A stretch of 23,892 bases of DNA from Bacillota bacterium (GCA_023404715.1 JAEYAR010000001.1:1-23892), one strand, 5' to 3'. Counted from the first letter of the stretch, positions 14,254-22,392 are shown. Numbers and translations: made by a program. The notes: generated from the sequence alone by a model not told the origin.

Positions 14254-15630
14254 TTATTCCTGCGTACCCGCCTCTTCGTCCGGCAGCGCCGCGCCGTCGA
14301 CGAACATCACGATGTCCGATACGCGGCGTTCGTCGCCCGATGAGGGCATGTTCACGACCTCGCCCTGGAAGTACAAGGTGGTCGAACCGCCGCCGTCCAG
14401 GTTGAAGGCGAACTGCGCGCCGTGTTTGACGAAGAGCTGCTGGAACTCGGGCAGCGTCATGCCCTCCGAGTACCCGTCGCGCCGTCCATCCACGACGATG
14501 AGGATGTAATGCAGCGGCCCCAGCTGGCCGATGCCCGTCCGCGGTTCGCGATAGGCCGCGTCGTTCGCCGTGCGGATAAAAAAGCTCTTGGGCAGCGTGG
14601 TCGCCTCCCCATCCTTCACCAGCACGGGCCCAAACTCGAACGTCTGCCAGGTACCTGCCTTTTCCAGCTGATTGGCGACGACCCCCTGCTTCTCGCGCCG
14701 GTCGGTGAGCGCGGACATGTTGCCCTCGCTGTCTACGATCATCAGGTGGCGCGAACTGTTCTGCTTTCTGTACAGCTCGCCGTTTCGCAGGATGATACCG
14801 TTCTTGTGGAACTTGTAAAAGTCGGCGTTCGCAGCGATCACGGGCTGATGCCGGTCCGCGATGTCGGACACGGTCTCATAGGAGGCGTTGCCGTATTTCT
14901 CGCCCGCAAAGGCCGTGCGCAGCTGCTCGGGGTCGGATACCTGAATGTCCGCAAGATAATAGGTGACGCCGTTTTCCTCGATCTGATCGATCGAGACGCT
15001 CAGCGTCTCGCTCTCGTACGAGAGCTCCCCCGGTTCGTAGTGCTTGAAGCGGCTGGGCTCCTCCGTCGCCTGGGGCTGCGGCGTGGGAATCGCGGCCGCC
15101 GGCACAGCGCCGCTTTCTTCCGGCGCACCGCCCTCCTGCTTTAGGATCGCCGCGAGCGTGGAGTTCGGCGCGATCGTCGGTCCCGGCAGCGCTTTTACGG
15201 TCAGGTCGTTTTGCGCGCGCACCCAGTCGTCAAACCGCTCCTGTACGGTGGGAAGCGCCTGCAGCGGGGCGCTGCCCTGCGCGCAAAAGAGCAGCAGCAA
15301 AATACAGGCGGTCATGAGCGCCGGCGGCCTGGGGTTAAAGTGCACGCCCGGCTTGGGCAATTCAAAATGCCGCTTAGGCAGGCTTTGAGAGGGCGGCAGC
15401 TTTATGACCCGCCGTCTTTCCCGCGGTTCTTCCTCGTCCTCCTCCGGCTCATTATCCGGCCTGGGGGCGGGCTTTTCGCGCGCAGCGTCGTATCTGCGCC
15501 GGCGCGGCGTACGGTCCAATCGATCCAAGTGCGTTTCCTCCAAGACGATGGCGCCCCCGGCACACAGGTGCGGCGCCTTGATTTCACATGTGACTGCCTC
15601 GGCCCTGCGCCGCGGCATCCGTCTTTGCAT
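14254..15630 (-). CDS. Membrane-anchored phosphodiester glycosidase (NAGPA domain)
   Basis: The product is 458 residues with an unusual N terminus: about 100 residues rich in Arg, Glu and Pro (cytoplasmic; EEDEEEPRERRR at 63-74), one membrane segment (about 104-118), a Pro/Ala/Glu linker (about 145-195) and the NAGPA domain (about 203-445). It keeps FEFGPVLVKDGE, REPRTGIGQ (361-369), VVDGRRDGYSEGMTLPE and NLDGGGS (410-416). The first motif reads NADFYK (268-273), so Gly is Ala and Tyr is Phe relative to the paralogue next door. A type II membrane topology would put the domain outside. The start at 15630 has GAAAGGGT directly in front; ATG 15618 is a possible alternative. It heads the operon. 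Confidence 0.87.
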   Translation of the reverse strand: MQRRMPRRRAEAVTCEIKAPHLCAGGAIVLEETHLDRLDRTPRRRRYDAAREKPAPRPDNEPEEDEEEPRERRRVIKLPPSQSLPKRHFELPKPGVHFNPRPPALMTACILLLLFCAQGSAPLQALPTVQERFDDWVRAQNDLTVKALPGPTIAPNSTLAAILKQEGGAPEESGAVPAAAIPTPQPQATEEPSRFKHYEPGELSYESETLSVSIDQIEENGVTYYLADIQVSDPEQLRTAFAGEKYGNASYETVSDIADRHQPVIAANADFYKFHKNGIILRNGELYRKQNSSRHLMIVDSEGNMSALTDRREKQGVVANQLEKAGTWQTFEFGPVLVKDGEATTLPKSFFIRTANDAAYREPRTGIGQLGPLHYILIVVDGRRDGYSEGMTLPEFQQLFVKHGAQFAFNLDGGGSTTLYFQGEVVNMPSSGDERRVSDIVMFVDGAALPDEEAGTQE

Positions 15631-15665
15631 ACCCTTTCAACCGGGCTTCATGCTCCGTGTTTATC

Positions 15666-15694
15666 ATAATAGAGTCCGCTTCTCGAATTGTCAA
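15666..15694 (-). promoter_or_regulatory. Promoter of the NAGPA-domain operon
   Basis: On the minus strand TTGACA (15689-15694) and TATTAT (15666-15671) stand 17 bp apart, a near-consensus promoter about 35 bases before the gene. Confidence 0.85.
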
Positions 15695-15812
15695 TATGCG
15701 CATCCCATACGTTCAAGGCGTCACGCAAAAATGAAGTGGAGCAAGAGCGTCGCATTTTGACGATTTTTTGCGAGAAAAGGGTTTTTAACCTCTATTCATT
15801 CGCTCTTTTTTC

Positions 15813-15840
15813 TTGACAAGTGGCGTAAAGCGTGTAAAAT
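15813..15840 (+). promoter_or_regulatory. Promoter of the MBL-fold gene
   Basis: TTGACA (15813-15818) and TAAAAT (15835-15840) are separated by 16 bp. Between this and the divergent promoter lies an imperfect inverted repeat, CGCAAAAAT (15724-15732) and ATTTTTTGCG (15763-15772), of unknown role. Confidence 0.75.
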
Positions 15841-15891
15841 AAGGCGTAGATAGGGCTTGCAAAAGAAAAGACAGGAAAGGAAGCGGATGCA

Positions 15892-16746
15892 ATGCAGGAA
15901 ATTCAGGTGACGTACCTGAATCACAGCGGCTTTCGCGTGGTCATGGACGACCTTTGTATGGTGTTCGATTATTGGCCGGGCGAGTCCGGGCAGTCGGGTC
16001 GCCTTACGCGGGCCGACCTGGCCCGCTACAGCCAGGTCATCGTCTTCGTCAGCCACAGCCACCCGGATCACTTCACCCCCGAAATCTACGATTGGCTCGA
16101 GCCCGGGCGCGTCCACTACGTGCTGGGCGACGACGTGCCTGAGCCGTACATCGGCCAACGCCTGCGCCCCGGCGGCGAGCTGCGCCTGGGCGGCGCCTTC
16201 GTGAGCGCCTACGAATCGACCGACTTGGGCGTCTCCTTCCTCGTGCGCTACCATGGGGCGGCGCTCTTTCACGCGGGGGATCTCAACCTGTGGCATTGGC
16301 GGGACGTCTCCACCACCAAGGAGATCGAGGACGCCGAGCGCGCCTTCCATAGGGCGGTCAAACCGCTGGAAGGGCTCGATATCGACGTGGCCTTTTTCCC
16401 GGTCGATCCACGGCAGGGCAGCCTGTACGACGCTGGGGCGGGATACTTCGCCATGGCGGTCAAGCCGCGCCTCATGATCCCCATGCACTGGCAGGGGCGT
16501 GTGGATGTGGCGCAGGAATTCGTGCGCCTCAACCGCTCGCGCCGGACCGAAATGGTGGCCCTCACCCGTCCCTTTGATAGCACCGTATATGTCCGGCAGG
16601 AAAACGATACGCCTGCAGCGAATGAATCCATGCAAACGTCCGGCGCGCCCGAACCCCAGTCCGCTGTGCCCGAAAAGGGCGAGGGGCCAACCCCAACGCA
16701 AGACCCCGCTGGCGGAGGCGAGCAGAACGAGCCGACGAGCGTTTGA
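15892..16746 (+). CDS. MBL-fold metal-dependent hydrolase
   Basis: The product is 284 residues. The metallo-beta-lactamase motif HSHPDH is at 55-60, the metal-bridging Asp in HAGDLNLW (D130), and a further His in IPMHWQG (about 199). The plan resembles the COG2220 group of UlaG-like and related hydrolases, cytoplasmic enzymes that act on esters or phosphodiesters; the substrate is unknown. The C-terminal 45-50 residues (after VYVRQEN) are a Pro/Glu/Gln/Gly-rich tail without structure, not usual in the family. Start: GGAAAGGAAG at 15873-15882. The glyoxalase gene follows 22 bases later. Confidence 0.87.
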   Translation: MQEIQVTYLNHSGFRVVMDDLCMVFDYWPGESGQSGRLTRADLARYSQVIVFVSHSHPDHFTPEIYDWLEPGRVHYVLGDDVPEPYIGQRLRPGGELRLGGAFVSAYESTDLGVSFLVRYHGAALFHAGDLNLWHWRDVSTTKEIEDAERAFHRAVKPLEGLDIDVAFFPVDPRQGSLYDAGAGYFAMAVKPRLMIPMHWQGRVDVAQEFVRLNRSRRTEMVALTRPFDSTVYVRQENDTPAANESMQTSGAPEPQSAVPEKGEGPTPTQDPAGGGEQNEPTSV

Positions 16747-16768
16747 TCTCAGCAAAGGAGGGACGAGC

Positions 16769-17140
16769 ATGCAATTTACCATGGTACACGCCAACCTGAA
16801 CGTCCTGGATATGGAGCGCAGCCTCGCCTTTTACAGCGAAGCGCTCGGCCTGCGCGTGCAGCGCGACAAGGTCGCCGACGACGGCAGCTTCCGCATCGTG
16901 TTTTTGACCGACGGCCGCTCCAGCAGCTGCCTAGAGCTCACATGGCTGCGCGACAAGGAGACGCCCTATGCGCTGGGCGACAACGAATCGCACATCTGCT
17001 ACACGGTGGACGATTACGCCGCGGCGCACGAGAAGCACGCGCAAATGGGCTGCATCTGCTTCGAGAATGAAAAGATGGGCCTCTACTTCATTCATGATCC
17101 CGACGGATATTGGATCGAAATTATTCCCGAAAAGCGCTAA
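16769..17140 (+). CDS. gloA: Glyoxalase I-like VOC protein (lactoylglutathione lyase)
   Basis: The product is 123 residues with the vicinal oxygen chelate fold. The four metal ligands of glyoxalase I are in place: His7 (VHANLNV), Glu56 (CLELTW), His75 (ESHICYT) and Glu117 (YWIEIIP), along with HDPDGYWIEI. The enzyme isomerises the methylglyoxal-thiol adduct to a thioester of lactate; many Bacillota lack glutathione, so the thiol is uncertain. Start supported by AAAGGAGGG at 16755-16763. It is followed by a terminator, so with the MBL-fold gene it forms a two-gene unit; a detoxification pair (glyoxalase I with an MBL hydrolase) is an attractive idea, though the MBL protein is not a typical glyoxalase II. 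Confidence 0.88.
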   Translation: MQFTMVHANLNVLDMERSLAFYSEALGLRVQRDKVADDGSFRIVFLTDGRSSSCLELTWLRDKETPYALGDNESHICYTVDDYAAAHEKHAQMGCICFENEKMGLYFIHDPDGYWIEIIPEKR

Positions 17141-17165
17141 TTTCTTCTGTGGAAAATCCATCCCC

Positions 17166-17207
17166 GGCCGGCGCGACAGCAAACAGGCTGCCTGCGACGG
17201 CCTTTTT
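17166..17207 (+). terminator. Terminator after gloA
   Basis: A stem with internal mismatches (GGCCG...CGC...CAGC pairing with GCTG...GCG...CGGCC) closes a six-base loop and is followed by TTTTT (17203-17207). Confidence 0.7.
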
Positions 17208-17251
17208 CGGTTTCAGCCGCAAATCCTCAAAGGGTTTCCGGCAGCTGAGCA

Positions 17252-17280
17252 TTGACTTTTCCAAAAGAAAGGTTTATAAT
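17252..17280 (+). promoter_or_regulatory. Promoter of the rubredoxin/GltS-domain gene
   Basis: TTGACT (17252-17257), 17 bp, and a perfect TATAAT (17275-17280). The predicted start of transcription is at about 17287, directly at the operator that follows. Confidence 0.88.
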
Positions 17281-17287
17281 GGCATTA

Positions 17288-17302
17288 TGATAATAATTCT
17301 CA
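17288..17302. promoter_or_regulatory. Fur/PerR-type operator at the transcription start
   Basis: TGATAATAATTCTCA matches the 7-1-7 Fur-family consensus TGATAATnATTATCA with one mismatch. Its place over +1 to +15 suits a repressor. Fur and PerR sites cannot be told apart with certainty; the shared site at katA favours PerR. Confidence 0.75.
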
Positions 17303-17326
17303 TTTTAAGCATAAGGAGGTCGGGTT

Positions 17327-18721
17327 ATGGCCATGTTTAAATGCCCCGTATGCGGTTACGTGCACGACGAAGAAAAGGAGGGGGTCTCGCTGTCCTCACT
17401 GTCCGTTTGCCCCATCTGCGGGGAAAAGGCGTCGCGTTTTTCCCCGATCGGCGTCCCCCCGCTCGCCGTAGGCGACGGCATACCCGGTTCGGGAAACATT
17501 CTCGACTATCCGTCGGATACCGCGCGCAGCGACGACGCGTGCCGCTATATGGCGGAGATCCATCGCATGGCCGTGACGGGCAAGCCCATCATCGAGGCCA
17601 TGGGCACGCGCATGCCGATGCCCGGCTGGGACGATATCCTGCTCCTGGGCGCGCAGCTGAACCCCCCGCCCCTGGACGAACACGCGCGCGTCGTGACGAC
17701 GACCGTGATCGGCAAACACGCCAAGCGCCCGTTGGTGCTGGAAAATCCCGTCTATATTTCGCACATGTCCTTCGGCGCGCTCTCAAAGGAGACGAAGATC
17801 GCCCTGGCCAAGGGCAGCGCGCTGGCCGCAAGCGCCATGTGCTCGGGCGAGGGCGGCATCCTGCCCGAGGAGATGGAGGCGGCGGACAAGTACATCTTTG
17901 AATACGTGCCGGGCCGCTACAGCGCGACCGCAGAAAATCTGCGCCGGGCCGACGCGATCGAGATTAAGATCGGCCAGGGCACAAAGCCGGGGATGGGCGG
18001 CCACCTGCCGGGCGGCAAGGTGACCGAAGAGATCGCGCGCATCCGGCAAAAGCCGCTGGGGCAGGACGTCATCAGTCCCTCGAAATTCCCGGAGGTCAAT
18101 ACCCGCGAGGACCTGCGCGCCCTGGTCGACCGGCTGCGCGCCGCGTCGGACGGGCGGCCGATCGGCATCAAGATCGCCGCCGGGCGCATCGAGCGCGACC
18201 TCGAGTTCTGCGTGTTCGCGCGGCCCGACTTCATCACCCTCGACGGCCGCGGCGGCGCGACCGGCGCCAGCCCCAAGCTCGTGCGAGATGCGACGAGCGT
18301 GCCGACCGTCTACGCGCTGCACCGGGCGCGCAAATACCTGGATCGCGTGGGCTGCGACGCCTCGCTCGTCGTCACAGGCGGCCTGCGCGTATCGTCCGAC
18401 TTTGCCAAGGCGATCGCCATGGGGGCAGACGCCGTCGCCATCGCCTCCGCCGCGCTCATGGCCGCGGCCTGCCAGCAATACCGCATTTGCGGCTCGGGCA
18501 TGTGCCCCGTCGGCGTCGCAACGCAGGACCCGGAGCTGCGCGCCCGCCTCAAGATCGACAAAGCGGCTCAGCGCGTAACGAATTTCTTAAATTGCTCCCT
18601 GGAGGAGCTGCGCACCTTCGCGCGCATCACGGGCCACGCAAACCTGCACGACCTGTGCGTGGACGACTTGTGCACCGTCAGCAGGGAAATTTCCGAGTTT
18701 ACGGATATCCCGCACGCCTAG
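17327..18721 (+). CDS. Rubredoxin-like/glutamate synthase-domain flavoprotein
   Basis: The product is 464 residues. Residues 1-40 form a rubredoxin-like iron site (CPVC at 6-9, CPIC at 28-31). The rest is the FMN-binding glutamate synthase domain (PF01645): SHMSFGALSKETKIALAKGS, KPGMGGHLPGGKV, and LDGRGGATGASPKLVRDATS. A 3Fe-4S site follows the GltB pattern, C-x5-C-x4-C (Cys382, 388, 393) in RICGSGMCPVGVATQ. There is no amidotransferase domain, so it resembles archaeal-type GltB fragments found in anaerobes; electrons probably pass from rubredoxin to FMN. Whether it makes glutamate or serves as an oxygen/peroxide-linked reductase is not known. The Fur/PerR-type box argues for the second. Start set by AAGGAGG at 17313-17319. 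It is a single-gene unit. Confidence 0.9.
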   Translation: MAMFKCPVCGYVHDEEKEGVSLSSLSVCPICGEKASRFSPIGVPPLAVGDGIPGSGNILDYPSDTARSDDACRYMAEIHRMAVTGKPIIEAMGTRMPMPGWDDILLLGAQLNPPPLDEHARVVTTTVIGKHAKRPLVLENPVYISHMSFGALSKETKIALAKGSALAASAMCSGEGGILPEEMEAADKYIFEYVPGRYSATAENLRRADAIEIKIGQGTKPGMGGHLPGGKVTEEIARIRQKPLGQDVISPSKFPEVNTREDLRALVDRLRAASDGRPIGIKIAAGRIERDLEFCVFARPDFITLDGRGGATGASPKLVRDATSVPTVYALHRARKYLDRVGCDASLVVTGGLRVSSDFAKAIAMGADAVAIASAALMAAACQQYRICGSGMCPVGVATQDPELRARLKIDKAAQRVTNFLNCSLEELRTFARITGHANLHDLCVDDLCTVSREISEFTDIPHA

Positions 18722-18770
18722 CCGTACGTCGCCGCGATCGTCCATAAAACAAGTTACGGTTCAGGCATAT

Positions 18771-18845
18771 TTTGTAGGGGCGACCTTGGGTCGCCCGCCC
18801 GTGGCTCAGAGGCTCCCCTGGCCAGGGAAGCTGACTGAGAGATCG
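18771..18845. repeat. REP/MITE-like repeat between convergent genes
   Basis: After TTTGTA come two hairpins: GGGCGACC (18778-18785) with GGTCGCCC (18789-18796), perfect, and GCTCCCCTGG (18812-18821) with CCAGGGAAGC (18822-18831), one mismatch, then CTGACTGAGAGA. The layout, with TGTAGGGGCGAC at one end and GGGAAGCTGACTGAGAG at the other, looks like short non-coding repeats known from gut Clostridia. It also may act as terminator between the convergent genes at 18721 and 18851. The family is from memory, not from a search. Confidence 0.55.
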
Positions 18846-18850
18846 TTCGC

Positions 18851-20461
18851 CTATAGCCGCTTCTTCTCGCTTGGCTTAAGCGCCATGCCCGCTTCATCCA
18901 TCAGCCAGACCGCCACCTCGTCCTCGGTCATCTCGCGGATTTGCTCGGGCGCGAGGCGTTTGAGCACAAACCACGTGTCGTAGTCGATGACGCGCAGCTC
19001 CATGTCCTCCGGCAGATCGTAGAACGCCTTGAAGAAGGTATGCGTCAGCGGGGAATCGCCCGGCGTCGCTGCCCAGACGTAGGGCCGCTCGTACGGCAGA
19101 CGCGGCAGATAAGCAAACGTCGCCCCGGCCTCGGCTTGGGCCTGCGCATAGGCCACGCGCGCGCGGCTCGCCTCCGCATTGCGGCTGTAGACGCTCAGCA
19201 AAAACCCCGTCAGCACGGCGAGCAGCGCGTAAAGCGGCGTGCGCAGACGGGGCAGCATGCCCGTCAAGCCCGCCGCGCCAAAGAGCTCCAGCGCAAACCA
19301 GAGCTGCAACGCATACATGGGCAGGAAATTGCGCGCGTTTACCGGCCGCACGACGAGCAGCGGCGCGCTCAACGCGGCGATTAAAAGCAGCAGGCAGACC
19401 ATCCGCCTGCGTCGCGGCACGTCCGGCACGTGCAAGGCCATGCAAAAAAGCGCCGCCGCGCAGAGCAGGGAAAGACCGTTTTCAAAGAGCGTCGTATAGG
19501 CGGCGAGCGGCGCCCAATCGGGATGGACTGCGCGCAAGCATAAATAGGCCGCGTAGGCCGCCACATATAGCCCGCAAGCCCGCAGGCCCTTGCCCCCCCG
19601 CCTGTTTGCGAATATGAGCGCTTCCGCCGCGAGCAGCGCCATGAGCGGCAGATTGTGCTCAAACAGATGCGGCCGGATGCGCTGTGCATATACGGCACTG
19701 TAGGCCGCGAAGACGGACTGCCCTTGCGGCAGGAGGAACGCGCGGTAAGGATCCTGCGCCGCGCCGATCAATCCATAGCCCCCGTTGGTGAACATGATCG
19801 CCGCCCCGGCGGCCGCGCCCGCCAGGAAGAGCAGCGGCGCGGTTTGCACCCTGCGCGCTTGCAGCGACGCATAGGCTAAGGCGCCCGCGCTCAGGCAGAC
19901 GAGACAGATCGTCACATGCTCCATAAAGAGCGAGCCTGTAAGCGCCAGCGTGAAGAGCGCGGCTCCCCTCTGGCGCGAAAGGGGTTCCCCCCTCCAGACA
20001 GGGCCGAGCAGCGCCAGCACCAAGAGCAGCACCGCGGCGCTCGCGCCATAATTGGCAAAGCCCGAGGCCCAGGCCATCGTCTGCCCCAGCATATCTGTAG
20101 GCATGAGGAACAGCAGCGCGAGCGAGAGCAGGAAGACGCCCGCGCTGCCGCGGCCTGCCGACCTCGCGGGCAGGTAAGCGATCAGAAAAAATCCCATACC
20201 TACGCACAGCGCCTTCAATACGGGCGAACGTGTGAGCAAAAGTACCAGCAGGTTGCCCAGGTATCTCCCGTTATAGTCTGCAAAGCCCTGGCCAAGCCGC
20301 TCGATCCCCCCCTGCGTGCCCCAATCCCAATCGTCGTCCACGTAAGGCATGAGCGCGGCGAGCAGCACAAGCAGGCACAGCGCGGCGGCGCATAGCGCGA
20401 TCATTTCCGCCCGCTTCCGGTGCGCAGATCGTTCTTCATTCTCCACTCTTAACCGATTCAT
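18851..20461 (-). CDS. Large polytopic membrane protein (DUF6056-like)
   Basis: The product is 536 residues from the ATG at 20461, after GAGGAGAAA at good distance; an upstream ATG in frame has no such site and overlaps the gene before it. It has about ten or more membrane segments, an outward-looking loop with PYVDDDWDWGTQGGIERL and DYNGRYLGNLLVLLLTR near the N terminus, and a soluble C-terminal part. Acidic DDDW and NGR near the first loop resemble glycosyltransferase-C-like proteins and the DUF6056 family. It might transfer lipid-linked sugars to an extracellular acceptor, but this is only inferred. It is last in a minus-strand group behind araC and two small transporters, 38 bases after the nearest. 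Confidence 0.7.
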   Translation of the reverse strand: MNRLRVENEERSAHRKRAEMIALCAAALCLLVLLAALMPYVDDDWDWGTQGGIERLGQGFADYNGRYLGNLLVLLLTRSPVLKALCVGMGFFLIAYLPARSAGRGSAGVFLLSLALLFLMPTDMLGQTMAWASGFANYGASAAVLLLVLALLGPVWRGEPLSRQRGAALFTLALTGSLFMEHVTICLVCLSAGALAYASLQARRVQTAPLLFLAGAAAGAAIMFTNGGYGLIGAAQDPYRAFLLPQGQSVFAAYSAVYAQRIRPHLFEHNLPLMALLAAEALIFANRRGGKGLRACGLYVAAYAAYLCLRAVHPDWAPLAAYTTLFENGLSLLCAAALFCMALHVPDVPRRRRMVCLLLLIAALSAPLLVVRPVNARNFLPMYALQLWFALELFGAAGLTGMLPRLRTPLYALLAVLTGFLLSVYSRNAEASRARVAYAQAQAEAGATFAYLPRLPYERPYVWAATPGDSPLTHTFFKAFYDLPEDMELRVIDYDTWFVLKRLAPEQIREMTEDEVAVWLMDEAGMALKPSEKKRL

Positions 20462-20499
20462 TCGATATTTTCTCCTCACGATCCCCACTCTTCCGGATA

Positions 20500-20937
20500 T
20501 TAGGCATTCTTTCCGTCTCTGTCTATCCACACATTAAAAACCAGCCCCGCGACGATCAGCAGCGCGCCCAAGACCTTGCCCAGCGTGAGCGGGATGCCGG
20601 CGAGCGCATCCACCACCATGCCCATGAGCACCTGGCCCGTGAAGAGCAGCATCGTCACCAGCACGACGGGTACCCGCGGCAGCACGATACAATTGAGCAG
20701 CACTACGCACACGCCCAGCGCGCCGCCCAGGTAGACGAAGGCGGGCAGCCCCGAGAGGTCCGGCACGGTAAGGCGGCGCAAAAACAGCGCGAGGACGAGC
20801 GAGGTTAAGAGCCCCGCCGCGTAGTTGATCAGCGTGCTCCCCTCGACGGATACGCGCTTGCCCAGCGCCGCGTTCATCGATGTCGTCAACGCGACGAGCG
20901 CGCCCGCGGCGATCGAAAGCAGAACGTAGATGACCAT
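20500..20937 (-). CDS. DMT half-transporter, YdcZ/DUF606 family (second of a pair)
   Basis: The product is 145 residues with about five membrane segments, starting MVIYVLLSIAAGALVALTTS and containing SMNAALGKRVS, the N-terminal motif of the DUF606 (PF04657, drug/metabolite transporter superfamily) group, and FTGQVLMGMVVDAL in the second half. Such proteins are half the length of full DMT carriers and often occur in tandem pairs that likely form a heterodimer. The start has GAGGAGG. It begins nine bases after the first copy's stop. The substrate is unknown. Confidence 0.87.
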   Translation of the reverse strand: MVIYVLLSIAAGALVALTTSMNAALGKRVSVEGSTLINYAAGLLTSLVLALFLRRLTVPDLSGLPAFVYLGGALGVCVVLLNCIVLPRVPVVLVTMLLFTGQVLMGMVVDALAGIPLTLGKVLGALLIVAGLVFNVWIDRDGKNA

Positions 20938-20946
20938 AATACCTCC

Positions 20947-21372
20947 TCACATCGTCGACATGACGAAAAGCCCCAGCCCCATGAGCGCGAAGCCCACCAA
21001 CTTTCGCGGATTAAACGCGCGCTTTTCCATGCCAAACAGCCCGAACTGATCGATCACGCACGCGCAGGAGAGCTGCCCCAGCAGCGTAAGCGCGAGCATC
21101 AGCGCCGCGCCCAAGGGCGCGTAACACAGGTTGTTGAACACAGTCGTAAATACGCCGAGCACGCCCGCCGTATAGAGGAAGGGCGAAAGCGACCGGTCGA
21201 ACAGATGCAGCCTCTTGCGCCGCAGCGCTGCGACCAACCCGATCGTAGCCAGGCCCACGATATGAATGATGACCACCGCCGTCCAATCCCCAACGGCTCC
21301 CTGCAGCATGCCATTGGCGGATACCATGACCGCAATGATCGATCCCGCCAAGAACGCGCCCGCGTTGTACAT
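20947..21372 (-). CDS. DMT half-transporter, YdcZ/DUF606 family (first of a pair)
   Basis: The product is 141 residues, about five membrane segments. The motif SANGMLQGAVGDWTAVVIIH near the N terminus and LTLLGQLSCACVIDQFGLFG later match the same DUF606 family; the second copy has the corresponding SMNAALGK and FTGQVLMGMVVD. The two are clearly diverged in sequence but alike in plan, as expected from tandem duplication. GAGGAGGGA stands before the ATG. The AraC regulator gene ends 43 bases upstream, so all may share a transcript. Confidence 0.85.
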   Translation of the reverse strand: MYNAGAFLAGSIIAVMVSANGMLQGAVGDWTAVVIIHIVGLATIGLVAALRRKRLHLFDRSLSPFLYTAGVLGVFTTVFNNLCYAPLGAALMLALTLLGQLSCACVIDQFGLFGMEKRAFNPRKLVGFALMGLGLFVMSTM

Positions 21373-21415
21373 ACGTTCCCTCCTCGCCTATCGTCCAATA
21401 TGCCCTCTCGGTTTC

Positions 21416-22288
21416 TCAGCCGGTCTTGCGCTGCGCGCGTTGCAGGGCGTATTGCTTGGGCGAAACGCCGACCGCTTGTCCGAACGCGCGGATGAAATGC
21501 GCATAGTCGCCAAAGCCGGATTCCTCGCACGCCTCGTGCACAGACCGCCCTTCGCACAGCAGCCGCTTGGCGACGCTGATGCGCCGGGCCACGACGTACT
21601 TGTTGATCGTCGTGCCGGTCGATTCCTTAAACAGCCTGCATACGTAACCGCGCGAGAGATAAAACGCCTCCGCGATCGTATCGATGGAAATGGGCTGCGT
21701 GATGCGCTCGTTCAGATAGGTGAGGATCTGCGCGGCGCGCTCGTTCGCGTGCGGGTTGGGCGCCGCGCCGAGATCCCCGTGCCGCTCAAAGTACAGGCCG
21801 TTGAGCAGCACCATCAGCTCCACAAAGCAGCTGTTTTGCAAAAGGTCGCTGCCGAACCCTTGCGGTGCGCTGAGCCTGCTAAGCAGCAGCATAAAATCCG
21901 CGCGTTCCGCCGGCGATAGCATCACACGGTGCGAAAATCCCTTGGGCCGGCGGTAGAAGCAGACGGATAGGTCCGTATCCGGCGTAGACAGACTGCGCAG
22001 GTATTCGGGGTGGATGCACACGATCATTCGCTCGTGCGCGGCGCCCTCCGCGCATACGGGCCTGTGCGCCTCAAAGGGGTTGACTGCAAACAGATCCCCG
22101 GGGTCCGCGTCGTAGAGGCGGTCCTCCACCACAAACTGTTTATCGCCCGCGATGGAGTAGTAGATCTCCAGACAGTCGTGTATGTGCATATGCCTAGGCT
22201 TCTCATCACTTTTCAAATGCGCGAGCGCGAAACGCCGCGTGCGCGCGCATTCCTCGATCGCGTCCTGACAGTGGCCATATACCTGCAT
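21416..22288 (-). CDS. AraC-family transcriptional regulator
   Basis: The product is 290 residues. The N-terminal cupin-type sensor has HMHIHDCLEIYYSIAG (His33, 35, 37 and Glu41), a typical sugar-binding start. The C-terminal double helix-turn-helix begins near residue 188 with ERAAQILTYLNERITQPISI, then AEAFYLSRGYVCRLFKESTG and ends ESGFGDYAHFIRAFGQAVGV-SPKQY. It should bind the direct repeats between it and kduI and control both; a uronate or unsaturated uronate is the likely effector from context. Start set by AAAGGGGAG. Confidence 0.93.
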   Translation of the reverse strand: MQVYGHCQDAIEECARTRRFALAHLKSDEKPRHMHIHDCLEIYYSIAGDKQFVVEDRLYDADPGDLFAVNPFEAHRPVCAEGAAHERMIVCIHPEYLRSLSTPDTDLSVCFYRRPKGFSHRVMLSPAERADFMLLLSRLSAPQGFGSDLLQNSCFVELMVLLNGLYFERHGDLGAAPNPHANERAAQILTYLNERITQPISIDTIAEAFYLSRGYVCRLFKESTGTTINKYVVARRISVAKRLLCEGRSVHEACEESGFGDYAHFIRAFGQAVGVSPKQYALQRAQRKTG

Positions 22289-22323
22289 GGCGCTCCCCTT
22301 TCCCGCCGGTCAGCGTTTTCCCC

Positions 22324-22352
22324 ATCATACACGAAAAGGTGAAGATTTGCAA
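22324..22352 (-). promoter_or_regulatory. araC promoter
   Basis: On the minus strand TTGCAA (22347-22352) and TATGAT (22324-22329) stand 17 bp apart. The -35 lies inside the first direct repeat of the operator, so binding there should repress the regulator gene. Confidence 0.65.
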
Positions 22353-22373
22353 GTTTTTATAGAAGATTTGCAA
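22341..22373. promoter_or_regulatory. AraC-type operator: two 12-bp direct repeats
   Basis: GAAGATTTGCAA occurs at 22341-22352 and 22362-22373, identical and 21 bp apart (two helical turns), as in AraC half-sites. The second copy ends 22 bp before the kduI -10. Confidence 0.8.
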
Positions 22374-22392
22374 AGACTTTGCGCGCATGACA

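Noticed and set aside
15796..16794. 332-residue minus-strand frame opposite the MBL-fold gene
   Set aside because: No ribosome site or motif; the plus strand codes for HSHPDH.
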